From positions 1 to 41,173 of IMG/VR virus record IMGVR_UViG_3300037672_001695: 41,173 nucleotides of DNA. One strand, 5' to 3'. The stretch is from a virus. The notes under the pieces were generated by a model. The model saw nothing but the letters and a program-made list of their open reading frames with translations. It was not told the DNA's origin and did not search any database. Positions 17,739 through 24,608 of the stretch are shown one piece after another. The position numbers were made by a program, and so were the translations under genes. Numbering within the stretch: the first letter of the stretch is position 1; each line of letters starts with the position of its first letter.

Positions 17739-19841
17739 TCATGCAACTTGTTCCATAAACGCTTTTGTGATGTATTTGTTTCCTTTCTTGTTTTTGTACA
17801 TCTTGCGGAATGCCTTGCTCACATCACTCTTTTTATCAGAGTCAACCTCAAATTCAGTATCTGTTGCCAAACTCTTGATTGGGATACCAAACCAGCGATC
17901 GAATCCTTTACCTTTGAATGATACACTACCATGCTTTCTCAATTCATTTTTCATATCATCATACCCTTCATATGCATCGGTTCCATACCATCTGTAGAGT
18001 GAAATCATGTCACTAGACTGAAACACACGGAACGACATTACATTGCAATTTATGTTATCAACCTTTATTGCTCTAACCAAAGCGTCAGTCAGGGATGGTC
18101 CGTTGCTCCCACATTCAAAAGTATGGGATTTATGCCTGATGATAGTTCCAAACCTAATCATGACAGCACATTGTCTCTCAATGTCATCATAACCCGTGCG
18201 AATAACATTTCTTCCAGAATGATTACCCTCACCATCAGTCAAGAACACAATGTTGCATTTCTGTGTGTTAGTTTCCTTCTGAAACTTCTTAGCAATTTTA
18301 CCAGCACAAATGATTGCTTCATTGATAGGTGTGCCTGATAGTGTCATACCATGTGGAGTTGGAATGTTGTATGTAAATGAATGAGCAGTCAACCACAAGT
18401 TCTTGAGTTGATTGTCAAAATCCTTTGACTTCATCTTGCTACTGATGATGTTCACCATTCTAAACTTATTATGAATTGAAAGGTCATTCTTTTTCCACTC
18501 ACAATTCATATGTTTTTCAGGTTGTTCTGTGAATACCCATGCTTCATTGGTGAAGGCATACACTTCAAAGGGAATGTTTACCTTGCGACAGAACCAAACC
18601 AGTTGAAATAGTTGCTTGATGGTATTCATCATTTCATGTGCCATTGAACCACTCCAGTCCAGTACAAACACCAGTGAGTGATTCTTACCATCCGTAGTGG
18701 TTGATACTTTACGGAACACATCTTCGTTATACTTATATGTGTGTAGTTTGGCAGTATCAAGCACACCAGTTCTTGCCACACTAGTGCGAGCATATGCATC
18801 AGCACTCTTCCTCATTTCAAACTCTTTCACAAGAGTATTCACTTCTTTGGATGATGATGTTTTGTATTCCTTGTAGTCATCAATGAACCCTAAGATCCAG
18901 TTAGCAGTAACATCCTCAAGATCAGAAGTGTGATGAGCGAAATGTGACTCTAATCTATCACTAACAACACCAATGGGAACAATAACTTTATCTAGATCTA
19001 TATCAGGCAGTGTGACATAGGTAGGACTAGTAGCATGTTGATTGCGAAGATCCTCTAGATTCCTATCAAAAGAACGCTGAGTTTGTGCATCATCAATATT
19101 ACTATCCGATCCACCCATTTCATCAACATCACCCTCTAATTCGTCTGATTCATCTGATTCATCATCAACGTCAGCATTTTCTTCACCACCAGATTGTTGC
19201 TCATTCTCCTGAGGTTGTTGGGGTGTGTCACTTTGACCATCAGTATTGCCTTCAATGTTTACATCAACAGTTTGAGTTTGTTTCTCCATTTGTTCTTGAT
19301 GTAGTGCATATGCTGCCTTGGCAAGCACTAGAACATCCTCAAATGTCTCAGCATTGCTGATACGAGTGACAATATCATTCTCAGCATCATTGAACTCAAT
19401 ATCATAGAATGAACCGACCTTGAAATATAGATTCACACGGTCAATATATGATAATTCGTTTACATCTTTACCATTCAATTCAAAGAAATCTTTCTCATTC
19501 ATGTCACGATAACCCCGATGAAAGTCTTTTGTTAGACCGGGATAACGTTTCTTCATTAGTTTCTCAATGCGAGCATCCTCTACGATGTTGACATAAGAGA
19601 ATGGTACATCTTTATATTCTTCTTCATTGCTCCACTCACGGAGTTCTGTGAATAATGCGTGTCCCACTTCATGAGCAACCAACATATCATAAACATATTG
19701 TTTCATGCCATCCCAAATAGGTAGAGTCAGCAGGCGACGATCAATATCAAACGATGCAGTTGACACCTGGCGGTGTTCTACGATAAGGTTCTCAGTTGCC
19801 AACAGTTTGGCAAGCATCCCTTGAATCTCAGTGGTCGCCAT
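17739..19841 (-). CDS. vWA-domain protein with N-terminal HExxH metallopeptidase-like motif (CobT-like)
   Basis: A 700-residue protein in three parts. N-terminus: AHEVGHALFTEL with HEVGH at 57-61, then VNIVEDARIEK (84-93) supplying candidate third-ligand acids, a gluzincin-like zinc-peptidase arrangement. Middle: acidic low-complexity linker (about 190-250, Asp/Glu/Gln/Ser-rich). C-terminus: a von Willebrand A domain with MIDAS DWSGS (395-399), Thr504 in LSGTPINEA and TDGEG (535-539). It pairs with the adjacent MoxR/CobS-type ATPase, as vWA proteins usually do. CobT of cobalt chelatase also has an acidic linker and a vWA domain, but I know of no HExxH requirement there, so a chaperone/protease-like role is an alternative. 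Own promoter; hairpin after the stop. Confidence 0.85.
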   Translation of the reverse strand: MATTEIQGMLAKLLATENLIVEHRQVSTASFDIDRRLLTLPIWDGMKQYVYDMLVAHEVGHALFTELREWSNEEEYKDVPFSYVNIVEDARIEKLMKKRYPGLTKDFHRGYRDMNEKDFFELNGKDVNELSYIDRVNLYFKVGSFYDIEFNDAENDIVTRISNAETFEDVLVLAKAAYALHQEQMEKQTQTVDVNIEGNTDGQSDTPQQPQENEQQSGGEENADVDDESDESDELEGDVDEMGGSDSNIDDAQTQRSFDRNLEDLRNQHATSPTYVTLPDIDLDKVIVPIGVVSDRLESHFAHHTSDLEDVTANWILGFIDDYKEYKTSSSKEVNTLVKEFEMRKSADAYARTSVARTGVLDTAKLHTYKYNEDVFRKVSTTTDGKNHSLVFVLDWSGSMAHEMMNTIKQLFQLVWFCRKVNIPFEVYAFTNEAWVFTEQPEKHMNCEWKKNDLSIHNKFRMVNIISSKMKSKDFDNQLKNLWLTAHSFTYNIPTPHGMTLSGTPINEAIICAGKIAKKFQKETNTQKCNIVFLTDGEGNHSGRNVIRTGYDDIERQCAVMIRFGTIIRHKSHTFECGSNGPSLTDALVRAIKVDNINCNVMSFRVFQSSDMISLYRWYGTDAYEGYDDMKNELRKHGSVSFKGKGFDRWFGIPIKSLATDTEFEVDSDKKSDVSKAFRKMYKNKKGNKYITKAFMEQVA

Positions 19842-19843
19842 GT

Positions 19844-19868
19844 CTTTGTCTCAACTGAAGTCAGTATA
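19844..19868 (-). promoter_or_regulatory. Promoter-leader of the vWA gene
   Basis: TATACT (19868-19863), then CAGTTGAGACAAAG starting 11 nt from its first base. The stretch TATACT-x-ACTTCAGTT is identical to that of the AAA+ gene except at one base. Confidence 0.7.
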
Positions 19869-19872
19869 GTCC

Positions 19873-20238
19873 CTAAGGTGTTGGATTATCCCCTGATGAT
19901 GACGCTTCAGATATTGGCACACGTTTGGCAATTTGCTTGCTGATATTGGTATGGGGAATAGGACAAGAAACTTTACAGTTGTTCATCTCAATTCCATGCA
20001 ATGATGGATGCAATTTAGATCCATCATGTGGCACAACTTCACTTCCAGTATTCACTACCATATTTACATCACCTCTCGGCAGGCAGGTTGTGCCACTTCC
20101 ACGACTCACACACACAGTCATGCTATGTGTACAAAAGAAGGATACAATTCCATAGTGTTCACCAAATTGCACTACATCACCAACGCTCCACTCATTTTCC
20201 TCATAGATTTCCTTGGCATCATTCCACTTAGGCATCAT
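19873..20238 (-). CDS. Hypothetical protein, 121 aa
   Basis: It begins MMPKWNDAKEIYEENEWSV. Residues 17-60 (WSVGDVVQFGEHYGIVSFF to DVNMVV) look like a small beta-barrel of the SH3/KOW type; the C-terminal half is rich in Pro, His, Ser and Cys and is probably flexible (SSSGDNPTP at the end). Either of the first two ATG codons could be used; the AAGGAG ribosome site overlaps the end of the upstream glyoxalase-fold gene, which it overlaps by ATGA. No family recognised. Confidence 0.68.
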   Translation of the reverse strand: MMPKWNDAKEIYEENEWSVGDVVQFGEHYGIVSFFCTHSMTVCVSRGSGTTCLPRGDVNMVVNTGSEVVPHDGSKLHPSLHGIEMNNCKVSCPIPHTNISKQIAKRVPISEASSSGDNPTP

Positions 20239-20747
20239 TTTCTCCTTATTTGACCAAGTTTTTGAGCATGAATTTCTTCCTGATAAGAATAGTGTTTGAA
20301 TTCAATCCAATTGTCCCATGGATCTTTTATTGTGGTGCGATGACACCTAACATTTTGTCCATGCAAATGTGCTTCACTTGGATCTATCTTCTTAGGTACC
20401 AAGAAGTTGTACTTACTATCAATTACATTGATCTCAGGATGATCCTTGCAATGATTGACAACCTCAAAGTATTCCTCCTTATCCAAGAAGACAGGACCAT
20501 TATGTCTTGGCAACCTTGAATGTTGTTGAGGTACAGATGTTTCTCCTTGTAGTACACTTATGTGGTGACCAGCAAATGAAAAGATGAAACCAGGATTGTG
20601 TGACCCATCTTCAACATTGATAGCAAACCTTTGACAGAATTTACATCCAAGCACATCACAATACCATCTGATTCCTTCCTCAATGTCAGGAATAGTGAAC
20701 GCCATGTGCCATATCGTTTTGGTATGACTGTCAGCGAGGATTGTCAT
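20235..20747 (-). CDS. VOC-fold (glyoxalase/dioxygenase superfamily) protein
   Basis: A 170-residue protein with vicinal-oxygen-chelate features: WHMAFTIPDIEEGIRWYCDV at the N-terminus (first metal ligand His in HMAF) and KDPWDNWIEFKHY near the end (Glu of NWIEF as last ligand). The fold includes glyoxalase I, ring-cleaving dioxygenases and fosfomycin-resistance enzymes; the substrate cannot be told. A dimer or an internal pair of modules is expected. Transcribed from an extended -10 divergent to kdsB. It lies upstream of, and coupled to, the 121-aa gene. Confidence 0.8.
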   Translation of the reverse strand: MTILADSHTKTIWHMAFTIPDIEEGIRWYCDVLGCKFCQRFAINVEDGSHNPGFIFSFAGHHISVLQGETSVPQQHSRLPRHNGPVFLDKEEYFEVVNHCKDHPEINVIDSKYNFLVPKKIDPSEAHLHGQNVRCHRTTIKDPWDNWIEFKHYSYQEEIHAQKLGQIRRK

Positions 20748-20773
20748 CGACTAACTACATCTGTCACTAATTT

Positions 20774-20782
20774 ATTATATCA
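20774..20782 (-). promoter_or_regulatory. Extended -10 (TGATATAAT) for the VOC gene, overlapping the kdsB start
   Basis: TGATATAAT on the minus strand, 27 nt before the VOC ATG. The same bases read TATTATAT on the plus strand, 4 nt before the kdsB ATG, so the two divergent units share a very compact promoter. Confidence 0.6.
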
Positions 20783-21495
20783 TGTATAAGGGAAAAAGCA
20801 CACTGTGTGTCATTCCAGCACGAATGGCGTCAGGTAGGTTTCCAGGCAAACCGTTAGCACTCATCAATGGCACCCAGATGGTCCTGAGAGTGGCGGAAAT
20901 AGCATCAAGGTCAAAGTATCTTGATAACGTTGTAATCGCCACTGAGGACGATTCTATCGTAGATTTGTGCTGGGATGCAGGTTATGATGCTTTGCTGACA
21001 AGTGTTCACTATACTTGCACACATCGTGTCGCTGAAGTAGCAGCAACACAACCACATGATTACATATTCAATCTACAAGGTGATGAACCACTTACTAAAC
21101 CTGAGTGGATAGACGAAATGATTGCTTATGGTATTGATAATGACTGTGATATGGTGCAGAGTTCACGAAGTCTTGAGGAAGGTGAGTTAGAAGACGAAGA
21201 TGTTGTCAAAATGATTGAAAACAACGGTAAAGTTGTTCACATGCAACGCAAACCTGATGTGGTATGTGACAATATCACTGTGCAACTAGGGTTATACTTT
21301 TATAGACGAAGTGTTATCGTTGATTTCCCTAACTGTGACATGACATTTGTCAAGTATTGGAAAGGACTTGACACAATTGGTTTCATTGGTAAATATAATG
21401 TCATACCATACGATCTAAAGTGTGGTAAGATACGTGCAGTTGACCGTGCATGGCACATTCAAGAGGTAGAATGGTTACTGACCCTACAGAACTAA
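20782..21495 (+). CDS. kdsB: CMP-Kdo synthetase-like cytidylyltransferase (KdsB family)
   Basis: A 237-residue nucleotidyltransferase, close to the usual 245-250. Motifs: IPARMASGRFPGKPL (11-25), the CTP-binding signature of KdsB/NeuA-type enzymes; NLQGDEPL (97-104), the acidic metal site; and HYTCTHRVAEV (76-86), which corresponds to the sugar-site segment usually spelled SGT[DE]R, so it is altered at the acid. Predicted reaction: CTP plus a 3-deoxy-octulosonate-type sugar to the CMP-sugar. It overlaps a SIS-HAD fusion gene by about 25 nt. With that neighbour it forms an activated-acidic-sugar module; the actual sugar might not be Kdo. The start is nearly leaderless if the TATTAT just upstream is the -10. 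Confidence 0.87.
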   Translation: MYKGKSTLCVIPARMASGRFPGKPLALINGTQMVLRVAEIASRSKYLDNVVIATEDDSIVDLCWDAGYDALLTSVHYTCTHRVAEVAATQPHDYIFNLQGDEPLTKPEWIDEMIAYGIDNDCDMVQSSRSLEEGELEDEDVVKMIENNGKVVHMQRKPDVVCDNITVQLGLYFYRRSVIVDFPNCDMTFVKYWKGLDTIGFIGKYNVIPYDLKCGKIRAVDRAWHIQEVEWLLTLQN

Positions 21496-22361
21496 AACAA
21501 GCGGCAAGAATGCTCGATAATGCCTTCAAGGTGGCATTGATGGGCACAGGTGGTAACCTTGCCATCGCACAACATGCAGCAAGTGACATTTACCGTCACA
21601 TGGGCAAGTTTTCTTTTGCTCCCGATAGTGTCAATCAGACTGCACTGGGTGGTGATGGTGACTGGAAGGCACCATGGTTAGATTATGCTATTCCGACAGC
21701 AGATCTTATCATTCTTATCACTTGCAGGATAGACTCACCTGCGGTATATGCTCTTGAGTGTGTAATAGGTGCACCAGCACTTGGTCCTGAACGTGTGCTT
21801 ATCATTGCTCCAGAGAAACACGAATCTATTCATACATTGGTGATTGAATCTGAGTTCTATCACGAATTTGAATGTAAAGCATTGATGGCAATCTATAACA
21901 TGATGGAAGAATGTGGTGTTGAGTTACCACAACTGCCAGGTAAGAAACCTCAACAGGATGTAACCAACAGGTGTGATGTATTTTGTTTTGATATTGATGG
22001 CACACTAACTGAACCCCATGATAATGATCCATGGAATGCTGTGCCACGCATGAATCGCATTGAAAAAATCAATGAGTTATATGATGATGGTTGTACGATA
22101 TATCTACAGACAGCACGTGGATACATCTCAAGTGCAAAGAAATATCCTGATGACCCACAAGCACAACAAACCAATGCAGACTATCTGTGTCGTGGTAAAA
22201 CTGAGAAACAACTAGAAGAATGGGGTGTCAAGTATCATTCATTATACTTTGGCAAACCACGTGCATCAACATATATTGATGATCGTGGATGGAATGATAG
22301 TGAGTTCTTTGCTCTCTTAGAGCAACCTACAAGATATCCATCATCTTGGCACCCTGTGTAG
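21471..22361 (+). CDS. SIS-HAD fusion: sugar-phosphate isomerase-like plus phosphatase-like domain
   Basis: A 296-residue protein. I start it at 21471 (MVTDPTELKQAARML) because AGAGGT lies 4-5 bases upstream; a frame from 21450 is also open. Residues about 15-150 resemble a SIS domain of the GmhA type (VALMGTGGNLAIAQHAASDI). Residues about 168-290 are a HAD phosphatase-like domain: FDIDGTLT (173-180) with nucleophile D174, T214 in YLQTARG, K262 in FGKP, and IDDR (269-272). Such pairs occur in capsule and heptose/Kdo pathways. Fusion next to KdsB suggests linked steps (isomerisation, dephosphorylation, CMP activation). Its end overlaps the convergent gene by 35 nt. Confidence 0.82.
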   Translation: MVTDPTELKQAARMLDNAFKVALMGTGGNLAIAQHAASDIYRHMGKFSFAPDSVNQTALGGDGDWKAPWLDYAIPTADLIILITCRIDSPAVYALECVIGAPALGPERVLIIAPEKHESIHTLVIESEFYHEFECKALMAIYNMMEECGVELPQLPGKKPQQDVTNRCDVFCFDIDGTLTEPHDNDPWNAVPRMNRIEKINELYDDGCTIYLQTARGYISSAKKYPDDPQAQQTNADYLCRGKTEKQLEEWGVKYHSLYFGKPRASTYIDDRGWNDSEFFALLEQPTRYPSSWHPV

Positions 22362-23304
22362 TTAGTTGAGCATCTATTTGTTGACGCTCTATCCATTCAT
22401 AACCTCGTTGGTATGATACATTCGCTCTGAACTGTTGTAGTTCATGTATCATGCCATTTTCTTTCATGTCATCATATAATCTACGTGGACTCTTGAGTGC
22501 ATCAAGACCTAGCATATTATTGATCAACCAAACACGATCATGAAAATCTATATCATTCCATTGTTCAGTCCAGTGGAAGAATGTTTTCTGCTTCTCTGTT
22601 AGATAATCATATCCCCACTTGAGATGTGATAACACACGTTCAGGTTGTCTATCCATCTCCTCTTTTGTTTTAGTTCTATATTTTCTTATATCATCATAGA
22701 TATAAATCTGTTTGCCAAGATATCCAGCATAGTATAAATCAGTGCCGGGCCAAGGAATATAAACTGTCGCGTGTTTTTGAAATAATGTTGACAACTTGAT
22801 CTGACGCGAATCACGATCAGTCAGCGAGACTATCTGGTGGTCATCAGGTAGTTTTAGTTTTGTCCAGTGCTTCCACTTATCACAGTCACGAAATGGAACT
22901 AAAAATGTAATAGGTGTGGGTGCTGAATCAATAGCATCTTGTACAGTGCTATATTCATCATCACGTATAGTTACCTGATCATCACGTGGAAGGAAAAATA
23001 ATGATCCTTTAGGTTCTACATATCGCTGTGTATATACTCTACCCAATTCCCACAAGAATGGACATGTACCATAATAACTGGTAACATCACTAAACTTATA
23101 TTTTGAGATCTTCTCATGATGAAATCTAGACCAGGAATATAATACTTTACTATCAAATACATCAGATTTAGTGTATAACAGATCAGGACGACCTATTGCT
23201 TCTCTACACACACCTGGTTGAATACCAAACATAAAAAAAGTATCTGGGTGTTGACCCAGATACCTTGACATACTATGATGCCACTTATCAGACTGTTGTG
23301 CCAT
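22327..23304 (-). CDS. Protein of unknown function, 325 aa, possibly glycosyltransferase-like
   Basis: It begins MAQQSDKWHHSMSRYLGQH. The part around residues 150-210 (TFLVPFRDCDKWKHW, IVSLTDRDSRQIKLSTLFQK, YIPWPGTDLYYAGYLGKQIY) resembles the C-terminal half of GT-B glycosyltransferases or capsule-export proteins, where a Ser/Asp-rich turn and a PG-containing loop hold a nucleotide sugar; this is a weak resemblance. The C-terminal third is helical and basic. It begins 5 nt after the fibre-associated 134-aa gene and so is co-transcribed with the adhesin-like gene. Function unknown. Confidence 0.5.
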   Translation of the reverse strand: MAQQSDKWHHSMSRYLGQHPDTFFMFGIQPGVCREAIGRPDLLYTKSDVFDSKVLYSWSRFHHEKISKYKFSDVTSYYGTCPFLWELGRVYTQRYVEPKGSLFFLPRDDQVTIRDDEYSTVQDAIDSAPTPITFLVPFRDCDKWKHWTKLKLPDDHQIVSLTDRDSRQIKLSTLFQKHATVYIPWPGTDLYYAGYLGKQIYIYDDIRKYRTKTKEEMDRQPERVLSHLKWGYDYLTEKQKTFFHWTEQWNDIDFHDRVWLINNMLGLDALKSPRRLYDDMKENGMIHELQQFRANVSYQRGYEWIERQQIDAQLTTQGAKMMDIL

Positions 23305-23309
23305 TTAGA

Positions 23310-23714
23310 CTATGCCATGCCACCACCGAACTGTCGGTCAACACCATCTGTTGTGGAACGATAATAACCAACATGCTCACTATTTTCAATTAGAATAGAG
23401 TCAACCTCGTCATCACTCAATACACCTTTTTCAAGCAACAACTGAACAAGACCCTCAGTTGATACTTCAATGGAGTCAGTGAAGTATGGTGACCAAAGTG
23501 TGTGGTGCTCATATTCACCAACGACACCAAATTCTCCAGCAAGTGCACGATTATAGAGAAGACGTGAGTGCTCTACAACATCATCGGGAGAACATGTATA
23601 AGACAACCAGTCCTCATCTAGAGGAGCAAAATCAACCTCAATGTTGATCATGTTTTTTTCTGGATTTGCCCAGGCAGGATTACGTGCTGCTGCGACTTCG
23701 TAATTAGTAGACAT
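23310..23714 (-). CDS. Hypothetical fibre-operon protein, 134 aa
   Basis: It begins MSTNYEVAAARNPAWANPEK; acidic (DFAPLDEDWLSYTCSPDDVV, LSDDEVDSILIENSEH) and ends with a Gly-rich tail (RQFGGGMA). It lies 25 nt after the adhesin-like gene and 5 nt before the 325-aa gene, so it is probably expressed late. The position next to a fibre-tip protein is one where T-even phages keep fibre-assembly chaperones, but I see no sequence support for that. AGGA is present upstream at a loose spacing. Confidence 0.65.
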   Translation of the reverse strand: MSTNYEVAAARNPAWANPEKNMINIEVDFAPLDEDWLSYTCSPDDVVEHSRLLYNRALAGEFGVVGEYEHHTLWSPYFTDSIEVSTEGLVQLLLEKGVLSDDEVDSILIENSEHVGYYRSTTDGVDRQFGGGMA

Positions 23715-23738
23715 TTTTCGTGAATTTCCTATGATTGA

Positions 23739-24548
23739 TCAGGAATAACGCAACCATAGAGTTGCAGAGTATGCAACCGTAGTATTTACGGTCACAGAGT
23801 TTACAGTAACGTTGACAGATGCTGTACCATTGATTGTTAGGTTATCTGTCGGAATGTTACCAGCAACGCTCAAGTTATCCGTAGGAACGTTACCTGCCAC
23901 TCCAGTGTTATCACCACCCACATTGACAGAACCACCAACGCTCAAGTTATCAGTAGGAACACCAGAGTTCACGTTGAACGATCCACCTTTACCACCTTGA
24001 ATATTACCCGAGACGTTGACGTTGGTGTTACCTTGAATGTTACCACTACTCAGGTTACCAGATAGGTTACCCTGAATATTACCACTAGACAATGAAGTAT
24101 TGCCTTGAATGTTACCACTAGAAAGTGACAGGTTACCACTTGGGTTTGCCTGGACATTACCAGAACCACTACCGGAACCAGTACCAGAACCAGAGTTGAC
24201 TAGTGCTGCGCCTGAGTCATAACCCATACATCTCCAGTTTCCTGAAGGTGTTGTGTTAGCTACTCGACCAGTAGCATCTGAATAACGTAACGAAGAACCT
24301 GCTAGAGTTGCGCCAGGTTGATACTGAGTATTACCTGACGACTGCTGCATGAAGGCATATGTACCTACATCACCAACAGAAGCATTAGCGTTGATAGAAG
24401 CAGTTAGAGAAATTGATGCTGTGTTGATAGCACTAATTCTTTTATCTGAGTCAACAGTAATAATGGGTACAGCAGATGCACTGCCATAGTTACCGGCAGA
24501 TACATCTGTTGTCTGATTTACATTTGACCCGGTACCGTATAGAGCCAT
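23739..24548 (-). CDS. Gly/Ser/Asn-rich adhesin-like fibre protein, 269 aa
   Basis: It begins MALYGTGSNVNQTTDVSAGN. The N-terminal part contains SASAVPIITVDSDKRISAIN, similar to a block in the 1149-aa fibre (SSTAIPIITVNAQGQVTS). From about residue 120 come a Gly/Ser stretch (SGSGTGSGSGSGN), several SSGNIQGN-type repeats and then VPTDNLSV[AG]G repeats. Long Gly/Asn/Ser repeats suggest a polyglycine-II or beta-solenoid tip, as in the gp38 adhesins of T-even-like phages. It could be the receptor-binding tip, or a fibre segment of variable length. Preceded by a CCTAAATAA box and AGGAG. Confidence 0.75.
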   Translation of the reverse strand: MALYGTGSNVNQTTDVSAGNYGSASAVPIITVDSDKRISAINTASISLTASINANASVGDVGTYAFMQQSSGNTQYQPGATLAGSSLRYSDATGRVANTTPSGNWRCMGYDSGAALVNSGSGTGSGSGSGNVQANPSGNLSLSSGNIQGNTSLSSGNIQGNLSGNLSSGNIQGNTNVNVSGNIQGGKGGSFNVNSGVPTDNLSVGGSVNVGGDNTGVAGNVPTDNLSVAGNIPTDNLTINGTASVNVTVNSVTVNTTVAYSATLWLRYS

Positions 24549-24574
24549 TGATTTATTAGTCTCCTATCGTAAAG

Positions 24575-24583
24575 TTATTTAGG
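24575..24583 (-). promoter_or_regulatory. Late-type box (CCTAAATAA) before the adhesin-like gene
   Basis: CCTAAATAA on the minus strand about 27 nt before the ATG, with AGGAG between. The same variant precedes the 1818-aa gene. Confidence 0.6.
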
Positions 24584-24608
24584 TGAATAAAGGAATGAGA
24601 GATAAGAA

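Noticed and set aside
19085-19360. Plus-strand His-rich frame (HHQYYYPIHPFHQHH...)
   Set aside because: It is the shadow of the acidic Asp/Glu-rich linker of the vWA protein; the reverse complement of GAT/GAA-type codons gives such His/Leu-rich frames.
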